Shown here one piece after another: positions 1-12,564 of a stretch of 64,000 nt of DNA (position 1 is its first letter; every line of letters begins with the position of its first letter). This DNA comes from Enoplosus armatus. Lineage: Eukaryota; Chordata; Actinopteri; Centrarchiformes; Enoplosidae. The DNA is taken from positions 16,741,298 through 16,805,297 of the forward strand of contig NC_092194.1 of NCBI RefSeq assembly GCF_043641665.1. Direction: 5' to 3'. A program made the position numbers and the translations under genes. A model generated the notes under the pieces. It saw only the letters and a list, made by a program, of their open reading frames with translations, had not been told where the DNA came from and ran no database searches.

Positions 1-573
1 TCCTTCCTCTCATCTCGTTTTCTCTAATCCTACTCACCCTCTTTCTCTTCACTCCCTGCTTTCCCAGTTTCAACCTCAAAGCGCAGACCGTTTGCTCGCA
101 CAGTTGAGTTATTTTCAGTGCAAACACCTTCCGAGTTCTCCACTGCTAACCAAATCACTGTACATGTTTTGTTGGCCCACTCGTGAGAGATGAGAGGTCG
201 GCATGTTTCGGGATGGAAGAAGTGAGTTGAGTACAGTAGGTGGGAGGGATGCACCCGAGAGGATGTGCTGTATTTGGTGGGAGCGAGTGTGGGTTGTAGG
301 TGAAGTGAAGCGGTCTTCACATTGTGTTGACTTTGAAACACAAGATCACATGCCGAGGTGGACGGCCAGAACGAGCGTCTGGCCAAAGCTGTCGTTTTCT
401 CCATGAGCGCTGCTGCGGTTTAGGGAAGCTGAAAAGTGTGATGGGGGAGGAATTTGTCTCTGTTCAGTTGTGGTCATTTATGAGGAGAAGGGTGTGAGTG
501 TTTGTGGCTCTGTGTGTGTGTGTGAGCCTGTTGTGTAACGTGTGCTATTAAACCCTGAGATTTGGTGTCAGCA
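1..573. other. Non-coding, no supported gene
   Basis: Mixed-composition sequence with a short TG run near 509-524. Short open frames overlap on both strands and show no recognisable protein. Confidence 0.6.
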
Positions 574-1236
574 GTATAGTGGAAGAAGTACTCAGACCCT
601 TTACTTAAGTAAAAGCACCAACACAACAATGTAGAAATACTCCATCACAAGCAAAAGTACTGCAGTCAAGTACAGAGGTATTATCAGCAAAATATACTTT
701 TTTAATACTCTTTCTGCAGTAAAATTGACTGATATATTATTATAAATAACATTATTAGATTGTTAATACTTATGACAACAATGTGTAAGCAGCATTTTAC
801 TGTAGTTAGTCTAAGTGGAGGTTGTTTTAACAACTTTATATACAGTAAGGTACTTTAGTCCAGTGGTTTCCACTAAGGGATCAGGCCCCTCTAAAAGGTC
901 ACAAGATATATCTGAAGGCTCATGAGGTTAATTGGGCAGGAAAGATGAAAAAACAGTTCTGCTACACACATTTGTATTCATTTTTTGGACTTTTCTCTAA
1001 TCTTTGCTTTTTGAAAAATATTTAGAGTATATAGAGTTTTGAGGGGAAATGTCTCATTGGTGGAACTGCGAACAACTCAAAGACATCTGAAACATGACAA
1101 GGAGCCCCAACTAGACACAGCTTTTTTTGTAAGTCACAAGCCAACAAAACAGTACAATATTTTCCTCTGAAATGTAGTAAAGTACATCAAAAAGTACAGT
1201 AGTTGAGTAAATGTACTTAGTTACTTTCCACCACTT
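574..1236 (+). mobile_element. Family A hAT-like non-autonomous transposon, with nested core
   Basis: It starts with AGTGGAAGAAGTACTCAGA and ends with TAGTTACTTTCCACCACTT, the terminal inverted repeats shared by all family A copies in this window. Many AGTAC/ACTTAAGTAAAAG steps lie just inside the ends. A middle part from about 858 to 1110 (CCAGTGGTTTCC, GGTCACAAGATA, GACATCTGAAAC) recurs in the copies at 14452 and 16380. No transposase is present. Confidence 0.75.
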
Positions 1237-1737
1237 GTGTAGTTTGTGTAGGCACGTACTGTAGGCCCGATGAGGTTTGGAGGGCAATTGCTCAAAAGCA
1301 AGTGGTTGTGTGTTTGTGTCTGAGCGGGTGGGTGCGGGTGGGTTTTTTTTGGGGGGGTGTTTTGCATCCATTCCCTGCTGGATGGTGAAAAGTGCAGCGC
1401 AGCAGAAATGCATTCCAAGGTGGGGGGAGAGCTGCATGGGTTCCACGACTATCAGGTTCTTTGGCTGGGCTGCGGGTTTGGCTCCATCGTAGCTTAATGG
1501 CAGGAAAAGAGGGGAGAGTGTATAGATGATTAGTAGTGAAGGGGCCAAACCAGAGAAAAATGTTTTAGCCCCAACCTTTTATTGTTTATAGATAAAACAC
1601 TTTGCCAGAGCCGTTAAAAAGAGAACGAAGGGGAGAAAAATCACAGCCATGGACCATTAAGAACAAAAACTGATTCACTTTAAGAAGAAAAAGCTGCTTG
1701 TGATGTGATTTTCAGTGTGTCTTTGCATGCTGATACG
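1237..1737. other. Non-coding, G/T-rich
   Basis: Contains GGTGGGTGCGGGTGGG followed by T8G7 near 1326-1357. No gene is supported. Confidence 0.55.
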
Positions 1738-1743
1738 TGTGTA

Positions 1744-1773
<30 letters not shown>
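1738..1773. repeat. Imperfect (TG)n microsatellite
   Basis: TG dinucleotides interrupted by TATG and ATATG variants. Confidence 0.9.
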
Positions 1774-1774
<1 letters not shown>

Positions 1775-3041
1775 CATGTGTGGCTTGGAGAAGCCTGCAG
1801 CAGGCCCTGTAGCCAGTCTGACTGCTAATGAACTTGGATCGGCGTCCGTGAGCGTTGGGGCTGAAAGGGCTCTTTCTCCAGCCACTCAGCTGTCACTAGC
1901 TGACCTACAGCTCTCTGATTATGTCACTGTCGTTTAGAAGGCTCCGCATTCATCCATCATTAGGCTACCAGTCTGGACACCCCAATCAAATGCCCCATTA
2001 AAACCTTCTACTGGTCTCTTTCAGTTTGTTCGCTGATTGCAGCTGCTGCTCTGTACCAAGAAAACCAGTGTGCCAAAATAATCCAGTTTCATCTCTCTTT
2101 CTCTCGCTCTTGGATCGAATAAAGGTGAGGCGTAGAAATGTGCACAGCAACTGTTGATGAGTGATTAAACTAAAAGTTGAGTATCATCGCATAATGCTCT
2201 TCCACCAACCTGCTGATTGGCGGAGATCAGCGCCCAGCAGCTCGCTGAATGCCATCTATTCTGTCAGTGTTGGAACGTAACTAAATTCAAAACAATTAGT
2301 AACTAATAGTGTAAGTTTTAAAACAGCTAAAATATATCATAACAGTTCACAACAGTTTTTTATTCTTTCCTGTTCTGCCACCAGCAGTTGGTTTCAGTTG
2401 AACATTCTGTTGCTAGTGGCAACCACAACGACCACAGTTCTATGGCGGCCATTTTGTCAGATCTGTGACCAAGCGAATGTTGACAAGCATCTTTCACCTG
2501 CTACCTTTTTGGAGCATTATCTTTAGGTACTCCTGTCATCACAGCTGTTGTGTGATTGTTGGTTTGTGATTTAGTAGAATTTGCTTCTTCTATGATTAGC
2601 TTACTGCTGGTTAAACAAGCTAGCCACTATACTAGCTGACTGGGGCTAATGTGTTGCTAATTCTAATTAACTGTTGAGTTACTGTTGGGATAACTGTTGT
2701 TTTTACTTTTACTCTTGTGGACTCGTGTATGTTTACCATTAGTTAGCTACTGTGTTGTACTTCCTTTGAGGACTTACTTTGTTTCCTGACATGACGCATA
2801 ATAACAGCTTTGACAACTAGTCTATAGTTCAGTTTCCTTGTTATTGCACTCATTTTTACTACACCTTTGGTCTGACTCTTGTTTACTCTAATTGTTTTCT
2901 GATGTATAATCTCTCCCAACTTGTTGTGCAATATACTGTTTTCACAGTCTCACAATTGCTTCCAGTAAAAACCTCAAAGGCAATCCGCTGTTTCCAACCT
3001 TGCGTTTAGCTGTGAGGGAACAACCCCTAGTTAGGGAACCA
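1774..3041. other. Non-coding, no supported gene
   Basis: AT-rich sequence with no long or recognisable frame. The part from about 2270 to 2990 may be old transposon sequence but shows no clear termini. Confidence 0.5.
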
Positions 3042-3259
3042 CTGCTACAACAATAAAATGCTACTTGTGTATTAATTAACAACCTAATAATGTAATATAT
3101 AATAATACATCACTCTTAGCAGGCATTTTCCAAGAAGTTACTTTAGATGCTTTGAGTACATGCTGCTGATAATGCATTTTTACTAGTAAGTAAGATTTTT
3201 ATTTACATTGTTGTATTAGTACTTTTACTGAAATAAAGAATCTTGCTTCTTCCACCACA
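3042..3259 (-). mobile_element. Family A fragment (reverse orientation)
   Basis: Reads as the reverse complement of the left third of the 14452 copy: ATAATACATCACTC, a TACTTTTACT step, then CTTGCTTCTTCCACCACAG at the terminus. The internal and opposite ends are missing. Confidence 0.65.
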
Positions 3260-3794
3260 GCATGCTGTGTGTGTTCGGCCTCTTGGATCTGGAGGAATCC
3301 ATTGACCACCGGTCGCCAGGAGCAACAGGCCTTTGGGAGGAGGCGGAGGAGGAGGGGTCTGGTGTCCACCCGTCCACACCTCCCTCCCTCTCTCCCTCTC
3401 TGCCATCCTTCTCTCCCCTCCCCTCCCTCCCCTCCCCTCACATGGGCTTTGCCTTTGGCTGAACGCTGGGATTCTTTCACAGAGGCTGCCCGTTGCCAAG
3501 AGAGATCGAGCCCCAGAAAAGCTGGGCAAATGTATGTGGGTCACTGCGAGTCAGAAGGGGGCTTTTCATTCTCCTCTTCCCTCCTTTTTTCTCCTCCTTT
3601 TTGTTCCTTTGTTCTTTCTCGCTCTTTGGCTCACTCCTTCCACCCTCATGAGTGAAAAGATAACATTGATTTGTGTCAGTCCCGTTGATTATTTTCCTGG
3701 ACGAGCCGCTAAGACAAGGCCCAATAAGATATGGAGCTGTGTCCTATTGACTTATTAACTTCTCCCTGGGTGTACACACATCTCTGAGCGCCTC

Positions 3795-3828
<34 letters not shown>

Positions 3829-5734
3829 TGTGTTTGGCTTGTGTTTCTGACCCATGGACAAACAAAACGTTCTGCGAGAAGGGGACGGACTCCACTAAAA
3901 AGGATCTGGAGCAGATGTTTTGTTGGCCTCAGTCTCACTTCCTTTCACCAGCTCTTGACTTCTTCTTTCCCTTCCTCTTTTTTCTCTGATGGATGCTGAG
4001 CGGTTTGTGCTGTTTTTGTGGAAGCCCGTTGGTCTGGCCGACTGCACGGACGCGGGAAAGTAATCCAAGCTGTTGACACTGCGAGGACGGATCAGGAGAC
4101 AGCTTGTGCTGTTGGCTGAGGCTGCTGTACCTTATATGTTTGTCTCTGCCTGCCATATGTGCTATTTGTCTCTCTCTGGCTGTTTACCTCTCTATTAGTT
4201 ATCAACAGTCAATCAGAAAGTTCATCAGTACCACCTCAACCAGACCTTTGAAATCTCTATCTGTGGTCACATCTAAAGAAGTTCAGGTTCTGGGGATTTT
4301 TGTTCTGTATTTGACATGTGTCATCTCCTTTTGAGGCAGTGAAAGTGAGTGTGCGCACAAGAGCTCGCTGCATCGTTTGCACCCTCTTTGTGTCTCTGCG
4401 CTTCCCAAGGTCGAGAGAGACTCTGTCAATGGGGTATAAAGTCTAGATATCCCAGATATCCACATCAGAGCGCTCGCTATTATTTCATTAGATTGATATC
4501 AGGTTGTCTGACACCACCCTCTTTCTCCCCCGTTCGCCCTTCTGCGGCAGAGTTTCTCATTTCAGCAAAGACAATGGCCTGTCTATCCTGCCGTACTAAG
4601 TAAATGTCAGGTACTGTCTACCCTCCTCCTCATCTATTCACTGAAATGCTCTAGGGGCTGAGGGGTAGATATCCATCTACCAGGGTCTGTATACATGTGT
4701 GCTACATGGTACAACTCCAGTCAAGTCACTGGATTGAGTTTCCCTACATGTATATAGTTTACAAGAACTTGCACAAGCTCAAGGACAGATTTCAGGAATC
4801 TTTATTTAATTATATCAGCTTGTGTTAGATAAATAAGCGGGGGTGTAGCTAAGAGTAGCTACAGGAGACTTTCCTCAGGCCCAAACATATTTCTTTATTG
4901 GTCAATTATCAGACAAACCCCTGACTGAAAACTCTGAGAGTCAGTGACAAGGCTGCATGGCGGCTACGTTTTTGATGATTAATCATGAAAATTTCACTGG
5001 CGACACCTTCCGATCTGGTTCCAATTGCGAATATTTCCTGGTTTTCTTAATCTTCTCTAGTAGAAAACGAAATATATTTGGGTTTTGGAGTGTTGAACAG
5101 ACAAAACAAGACATTTCAAGATGTCACCTTAGACTTAAACCAAACGATTCATCAGAAATAATCAGTTGCAGCCCTAGTCCTCTGTATGTCTCTAGGGAGG
5201 GTAATTTTGTTTCAGTCTGCACAGGAAAAGGTTTTTTTCCCTGTTTGCTTCACTTTGACTCATAACACAGAGCCACAATTTCCACATGTCATTTTTAGTA
5301 AATCTTTGCTTTCAGTTTTGAAGGTGTCAAAAAATCAGAGAGGTGGGACATTACATTTACATTACATTACATACAACGTTAACACACTTTACCCAGTCCA
5401 ACATAAACATCCGTACTTCCATGTATGGAAATACTAATAACATTCATCTCATGATAGTTAAAACTTTATACACAACCTTTAATGTAAGAAGCACAGTTAG
5501 TTTTACTTCGTCCTGGATTTTCTACTCAATCTCAGACAATCAGTTCTAGTGTTACTCTCACTTTTATGGCTGGCCAACAATTCACCACTAGCTTATTTAG
5601 CCACTTGCTAATCTCCTCCACTCGCAGGAAACGTTTTCAGTCGCTTTATGGCGGCTTTGTGTGCTTTGAGAGACGATTTCTAAACTTTAATCTGACACCA
5701 TGTAGCTAACATTATTATCTACAACAACGAGGCG
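3260..5734. other. Non-coding; CT-rich tract and TG microsatellite
   Basis: A strong polypyrimidine tract (CCTCCCTCCCTCTCTCCC and similar) covers about 3377-3440 and a perfect TG run covers 3797-3824. These tracts create long overlapping frames on both strands that are low-complexity and not credible proteins. No other feature is supported. Confidence 0.6.
3797..3824. repeat. (TG)14 microsatellite
   Basis: Perfect TG repeat followed by a TTTGTGTGTTTGG degenerate tail. Confidence 0.95.
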
Positions 5735-6005
5735 CCTAGCTAGCTGAACATAGTGGAGCATGTAGCAGCTAATGAGCTGGATATTTCCCTCAGGAGGGAT
5801 ATAAAGCTAAAAGAAGAGTGAATATTGGACCAACAGTCATCAGGTGGCCAGAAACATGACTCTAAATGAATGCTAACGTTGCTCTGTATCTGTTTTATGT
5901 GGCAACCATTTGCTATCATATCAACTTAAAAGGTGGTGTCAATGTCGTGTTTACAGCTCGTTTCACTGCCTCCAAGTGGCCAAAAAGTTATAATAATACT
6001 GTTTT
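5735..6005 (+). mobile_element. Family D interspersed repeat copy
   Basis: Shares CATAGTGGAGCAT, TAGCAGCTAATGAGC, TTTCCCTCAGGAG and AATGAATGCTAACGTTGCTC with the copies at 9322, 30762 and 31229. No coding capacity. Confidence 0.6.
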
Positions 6006-7500
6006 AAGTATAACACATTTTGTAATCATAAACTTGAGGACTTTATTTACATTTTTAACAATCTTACCACACTAGATGGTTGAAGGTGTGATGTATTTGT
6101 ATGGTAGGCAGCACTTTATCTTGCAAACACATCACAACCACTATTATCTACTACCGCTACTTCTCCTACAGTACTTAGCTAACAATGTATAGTATGTACA
6201 GTATGTTATCTCTACTTCACCCAGCGTATTGACTGGCTTTATCCTGTTTGTTTTGTTTTTGTGATCTGCCTATCGGTCTGTAAACTCATTCCATTGTATA
6301 TGGAAAAAAGAAGATATAGATTTGATCTTTTTGTACTCTCAGGTGCAGGCTGACGGTGGATTAGTCCTGGATGGAAAAGGAAAATCCACGTCGTCATCTT
6401 CCTCCTCCTGCTTTTCCAGAAAGGTCAGTTAAATGAAGGGGACATGGCTCTAATATAGATCAGGGGCTGCTACTCCTGGAGGGACTGACGGCATGTGTTA
6501 TGTTATATCATTAGGATAATAATTCCGATATAAGACACCTCTGGCAGTCTTCAGCCCTTTCATATCCCCTCTCTTTGCTTTGGACATCTGGCAGACATAC
6601 GCCTCAGGCTCATGGCGAAGGGAGGATGTGGGGGCAGGGATCGATTCCATAACTGTATGGACCGTTGACTGAGAACTTAGACTGAGAAATATGGCTCTTT
6701 CAGGTGTGAGCGTGAGCATTTTCGTGCTGCTTTATTTGGCGCAAATAAACTATTTCGAAGCCACAATCTATTTCTACTGTAACAGTAGAGTTTTATTGTT
6801 TTTTTCCCTCATAGTCACCTGATTTCCTGTCTCTCATATGAGCGTTTTTCTTCTCGCTTCCTGCACGGCCGGTTTCCACCAGATATTTCTGGAAGCCCCG
6901 TCTTAGTGGTGATGACAACAACATGTGTGCAACAAACTTGTTTTAGGCTTCAGTGTGATGTGAACAATAGGTCATATGAGTTGTGACTGCCCTGTTTATA
7001 AAGTCCTCTGAAGCCTAATTGCTATCAGACATTATCTGGGTCTCCTGCAGGGACTATAGAGATAAAGGGGGGTGCATTATGAAAGAGATATGGGATTTTG
7101 AATTCCTGCATGGTTTATAAGATGAGATAAAAGTCATTGAACCCACCAGGAGGAAACTTGCAGAGCCACAACACACAGAAAATATGGAACAATGAAAGAC
7201 TTAGATATCAGAGATATGATAATCTCCGTAGCTATAACAGAAAGGGCAATACATTATCACAACTTTGCATTATCTTAACCTCCCTCTCAGCATCTCCTCT
7301 GCGGCCCTCGCAGGAAGCTCGTCCACCTCCAGCCGAGCTCCATTCATCTCCTCCGTTTATTTTCTTTCCACTGCGCGTGTCCAGTTAGAGCTTTGCAAAT
7401 GACCTAGTTTTTGTCAAGACTCAATAGGGATCGTTGTGCCAAGCGGTCCTGATGCCAGACAGGTCCGGGGACAGGCCACACCAGATAGCGTGAGAGTGGA
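6006..7500. other. Non-coding apart from the candidate exon at 6343
   Basis: No other gene, RNA or repeat boundary is visible. Confidence 0.5.
6343..6423 (+). other. Candidate protein-coding exon, 81 bp (unassigned)
   Basis: A good acceptor (T-rich tract ending TACTCTCAG) is followed by 27 open codons starting VQADGGLVLDGKG and ending in a serine-rich stretch, then AAG|GTCAGT, a usable donor. If not spliced there, the frame ends three codons on at TAA (6430-6432), so it could also be a terminal exon. The GLVL core loosely resembles the C-terminal end of RAD51B, whose human gene faces ZFP36L1 tail-to-tail. The match is only a few residues and the upstream RAD51B exons were not found in this window. 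Confidence 0.2.
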
Positions 7501-7508
7501 GAATCCCT

Positions 7509-8142
7509 CTGTGGTGGAGGAACTACTTAAATAAAAGTACTAATACCGCACAGTAACAATACACAAAAGTCCTGCATTGAAAATGTGACTCAAAGTGTGA
7601 AAAGTAAAAGTACACTCAATACAGAAAAATGCCCCCTGTGACTGTTATATCACCATATCAGCATTTTACTTTGTTTGTTGAGGTGCAGCTAATGACTGTT
7701 TTCACTATGGATTAATCTGCTGATTATTGTCTCAATTAATCAATTGATTGTTTGTTTGGTTCGTAAAACTTCAGAAGATAGTGAGAAATGCTGTCACAAT
7801 GACCAAGAGCCAAAGTCTCAAAATGATTTAGTTTACTGTTATTTAAGACAAGGAAAATCAGCAAATCGATCAAATTGAGAAGCTTGAATCATGAAACATG
7901 AAAAATGATAAATTTAGTTTTTAGTTTTAGACTAATCGTTTCAGCTCTAATACACTGTTGGGTAGTTTGATCTACAACAATAGATTGTATGAAGTGTTCA
8001 TATGCTTTGCATCCAATACATATCTTAATTTGTAAAATAACTTGTAACTATTGCTGTCAAACACATTTAGTGGAGTAAAAAGTACATTGTTCCCTCTGAA
8101 AAGTCAAATTTTGTACTTGAGTAAATGTACTTTCCACCACTG
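7509..8142 (+). mobile_element. Family A hAT-like transposon with target-site duplication
   Basis: Termini are CTGTGGTGGAGGAAC and TTTCCACCACTG. The flanking octamers GAATCCCT (7501-7508) and GAGTCCCT (8143-8150) match at 7 of 8 bases, the 8-bp duplication expected of hAT transposition. A family F element sits inside at about 7681-7953. Confidence 0.8.
7681..7953 (+). mobile_element. Family F element nested in family A
   Basis: Begins GTGCAGCTAATGACTG and ends CTAATCGTTTCAGCTCTA, the degraded termini of the GGGCTGCAACTA...TTTCAGCTCTA fish repeat. The interior (CAATTAATCAATTGATTG, GATAGTGAGAAATGCTGT) parallels the copy at 61728. Confidence 0.7.
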
Positions 8143-8150
8143 GAGTCCCT

Positions 8151-8564
8151 GCACTTGATCTGGAGGCATGGGGGTGACTGGAGATCCAGTGAGTGCACCT
8201 TTGGACTAAAGAAAGTCAGTGTGTGTGTTTGTGTCTGACTGCTGTAACCAGCAGCTGTGTTGTAAACCAGCTCTCCAGAGTCGCTGCTCTGCTTCTTGTT
8301 CTTTGTTAGTAAAATTCGAAATTTATGGTGCACAGAAATTGAGGGTGGGAAAACAAGATCTGCGGATCATAGCGGGGTCTATTTTGGTCAATCGGTATTT
8401 TAATGTCGCCATTCTCATCGGTAATGTTCAGTTGGCTGTTCTAGGCTTGAATGCTGGAGGTACACAGCAAGCTACCTCATGGAAAATGTGCATCATTACC
8501 ACACTTGGCCTGGCGCACAACAAACATGCCGGCACACAGGGACACACATTCAAGCACACACACT

Positions 8565-8608
<44 letters not shown>

Positions 8609-9321
8609 CAGAGGATTCGATGTCAAAGCCAGACGTAACATAAAGTAACTTTGTTCAATGCTAGCATACAATTTTTCAAATGTCTGATCCATCACTTCCT
8701 GTTCCAGTAAGGGTGGAGGTGATGGGTGATGTTGGGGGGTGGGGGGGGTGTGGGTGTTTTTTCTGGGCAGCTCCGTCTAATGAGCAACTCTTTCACCGAA
8801 CCAGACAGTTTATGGGGTGGCTGCCAGCCTCATTAAGAGCAGCTCTTAATTGCCCTTTTCTAGCCAAAACCCAAAAGCTGAAACATCTGCTGGTCCATGA
8901 ACCCTGTTCCTCCTCCTCTGTACCCTCTTCCGCCCTTCATTCTGCTCTGGCACTCGCTACCACCACAGGCAACAGGCCCCCCAAATGTCAACAATACTCG
9001 TACAGTGAGATAGTATGCGGTGTATAACATAATGCAGCAGGTTAGCACTTTGTAAAAGTCATTAGAAGTCTGTTTCATGTCAAATTAAAAATGTGATTTA
9101 GGGAATGAAAACAATAATGCAGAGGAGCGTTGTGTTTTCATGCACTCAGTGGCCACTTATATACAATATAAAAGGACTATACAATCTAATGCAGTCTGAT
9201 ACAACAGCCCTGCCATAACATCTATCTTTACAAAGCTAAAAATGGTTATGTGTAGATTCAATTAATTCAATTGAGAGGTATTTCTAATGAGATGAATCTC
9301 CAGAGAATTTTCACCTGACTC
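8151..9321. other. Non-coding; CA microsatellite and G-rich run
   Basis: Holds the CA repeat at 8555-8610 and a G-rich run (GTTGGGGGGTGGGGGGGG) at about 8730-8750. No gene is supported. Confidence 0.55.
8555..8610. repeat. (CA)n microsatellite
   Basis: Mostly perfect CA repeat with CTCA and CAAA interruptions. Confidence 0.93.
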
Positions 9322-9610
9322 TATAGCATCTTTCAGCTCATTGTTTTGTTTTTTACGGACCGCAACTGTAATGTTTTGGTTGTTTGAGTTTCAAGCTGCA
9401 GCAGGCAGCTAGTTTCAGCAGAGAAGCTCAGATAGACTGTATACTACCTGCCCAGCACCAAACAGCAGACAAAGTTGGTGACTAACTGGTGAATATTTCA
9501 CTCAGGTGTTGGTTGAGACTAAAACAGAGTTACAAGAGAGCGACTAATATTCTCCATGTCTGCTGGAAATGTTAATAGACAACTATTTTAACTATTTGCT
9601 AACATTTTTG
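9322..9610 (+). mobile_element. Family D interspersed repeat copy
   Basis: TATAGCATCTTTCAGCTCAT, CAGCACCAAACAGCAGACAA and GAGACTAAAACAGAG match the copies at 30762 and 31229. More diverged than those. Confidence 0.55.
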
Positions 9611-12564
9611 CCATAACAACCTTTTAAGCTAATAATACGTCAGTGTTGTGCAGGTTTAAACATTTTCACAATTCACATTCATGAACAAGTTGCACATGTG
9701 TGCTGCACCTCTGCAATGTTTAGTTTGAAGGAAAGCACAGACTGTACTCAGCTAGACCAAAATACCATCTGTATTTACAAGAACAAATGACGAAATTCAT
9801 CTGTAAAATTAAGAGGACTGAGTGCATCCAGGTGTAGTTTTAAGTAACTCTGTCTCTTTTGTGAAAAGTGTAGGAAGATAATTAAAGAAACACGCACAGA
9901 AAAAAAAGCGTTGACTTGATTTGATCTGCTGTAACATGAATTTAAAATTTAAAAAAAGTTAAGCCATTTCGCTGACACCCCGTTGCCATGGTAACTTACA
10001 TTGTCTTGTCTCTGTGCTGAGGAGACTGTGGGAGAGTTTTCCCGAGAAGACCTGTTGATAAGATACAGACTGACTGCCAGAGGAGACTGATAAGACAAGC
10101 AAGTTTAGACAACTCCTCATTGTCCGGTGCTCAAGGTTACTAATTCCCAGTGTGTGACCGGAGCATTGATAATGAGTCACTGTGCGGTCAGAGTGGCCTT
10201 CCTTCCCTCTGTGCTAGATACAGAAGCACAGCAGAGAAAGTAATTCTAGAAAGAATGCAAAAGACCAAACATGTAGAGGAACAGGAGTATGGAGCTGTGA
10301 TTAATTAAAGCCTTCATTAGTTACACCGCTTGTTCATAACAATTAAAAAAGATTCATTCAGAGTGTGTCCTGATTGGGTAATTGGGACCACAGGCGGGAG
10401 GCGTTTTCAGACCAGAGGAACTTTTTCATGGTTCTAAGAAGAGCTGGAGGACCTCGCCCCTTTTTATTGTGTCCGAACTGCAAGAACCAGGACAAGCACA
10501 AGAGGAACCTTGAGTGACGTAAGTGTACGTTGATTGGTTGAACACTAGCCAATGCAGCCATCTTTAAAAACCTGTGTAACAGCTCGTAACAGTAGCCTTA
10601 AAAAATGTACCAAACACTGACAAAGCCGACAGTGAAGTCCAGGCTTTATTAAGCATATATGCGACGGGGGAAATACATTGCGACCGGCCGCCTTGTGTCA
10701 CTTCAGCGTTCCTATTGGCGATGCGAATGCAAACAGGAAAAAGGCCTTTGTAAAAAAACAGGTAAAAAAAACAGAAAAGGATAAACACTGACTCAAATTG
10801 ACAAAAAAATGAAAAAAAGAAATATATGTTTCACAAAAAAGGTTTGAAATGAGTTTCTTCATCAGGTCTGAATAAACTGTTGCATCAAGTTTGAAAATCC
10901 AAAATATCTCCTTCTGGACGAGTGTTCACAAACGGTCCCCACCCCCTATTAGATGGTTTGACCCCTTCAAAACACTTTTTATTGCATATTTGTGTTCAGA
11001 CTGAGAGCCTATCCTAATACAAGATGATACACCGCAAAGTTGTGAAATCAAGAAATGCTGTTTCAATGACATTGGCGGGTACCACATATCCCCTCTGCAT
11101 GCTGGAAGATAACTTTGAGCTAAGTTACTGGTTGTTTTTTTAATGCTTGATGGTGTTGGGCCTCCTATCAGTGTTTTCTAGCTGTGGAGTGAGAACAAGC
11201 AAAGGAACATAAAACATACAACCAGGAACATGGTCATCCAGCCCGGCGACAGATTTGTTTGTAGGGCCTACATGTCACAACAGCTCGTCCTGATCCCTCT
11301 CACAGCCGTGTTGTGTTTGGGTGTGCGTTTCCCATTGATTACCTGGCTGGGGGAGACGAGACAGGAGGGGAAGGGTGGGAGAGTGGGTCTGGGAGAGCGT
11401 GTGCGGTGGTGGTTTTCACGATTCTGGCAGGCTGTGGACAGCTGGACCGCCGGTTCGAGTTTCTCCTCACAGCGAGGCTGAAATTTCAGCCCCTGAAAAT
11501 CGAGGGTAATAAACGATTGGGGCTCTCAAAACAACCTCTCCGTGTGGTTTCTTTTCCCGCCCTTTCCTTATTTTTCCTGTCCCAGTTCCTTCGCCCCGGC
11601 CTCAGCTCGGCTCTGACGGGCGCTGGTATGATAGCAAATGTGATTATGTCAAAATATTTTACTCCAAACATGGTCAAATGGTAAAAAAAAAAATTCCATC
11701 CCCAGTGTTAGTGTTATGTTGAATCAGCAGGGCTCACAGCTGTTCTGGGCACAGCGAGGTTCACGTGGTTGGGATTATTCCTTGACCGCAGTGGCTCTGT
11801 TCTTCCTGATCTGAAGTCAGCCATCCAGCCGTGTTTTTCGGTCGCAAAGGTTTTGAGGAAGCGAGAAGTGCTGATGAGACAGTTGTGTAGCAGCGTTGGT
11901 GCAACTGAAGTGAGTAACAACAGGATGAAGCAAGGCTCTGGCGTGGCCTCGGACATGACTGGGGAAGTGGGAGCAGAGTGACAGTAGAGATACAGTCAGT
12001 TGAGCTTCAACATGAACACACCGGCAGGACTTAGTCATCCTCCACTGGTGTGCATTTTCTGGTTATTTTGTATTTCTTTGGAAGCCCTATAGCAACCGTT
12101 CATATTTGGCAGGTTCTGCTTTGAACAGACCTTAACACACGTCTTGGTGATGATAACAGCTGTAAGAGACCGTAAAGAAGACTTGTTTCCCATAAGTACC
12201 CAGATGGTCCGTGTATGTCTTCACATTAGCATGACTCCATAACCAGACGTTACTCAGGCGTCACGGGTTTCTGTGTCCTGTTGGTTCTGGTATCTGTCAA
12301 GACATTTTCTTTAACACATGAGCTTTAGTTAGTGCTGAAAAAAATTACAGTCACTTAGTTAAGTGAAATAAACAACATCAAGTTTAGTGATCATGTTTTC
12401 TGGTTCCAGCATTTGAACAAAGTATGCAACGGGTAGTCGTCACCTTGGTATCTGGGTTATTATGGGTATGTATGGGGAATTACCATCAACAACAAGAACA
12501 AAAATGAGGAAAATGCAAGTTTGGAATGACACGACATTGTTTTAATTCAAAACAATGGTTTAAC
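9611..12564. other. Non-coding, no supported gene
   Basis: Largely single-copy-looking sequence with A-rich patches near 10750-10840. Frames near 11230-11680 overlap on both strands and contain no known domain. Confidence 0.5.

Noticed and set aside
3199..3758. Overlapping frames of 90-140 residues on both strands
   Set aside because: They run across a polypyrimidine tract and translate to low-complexity proline/serine or arginine/glycine stretches.
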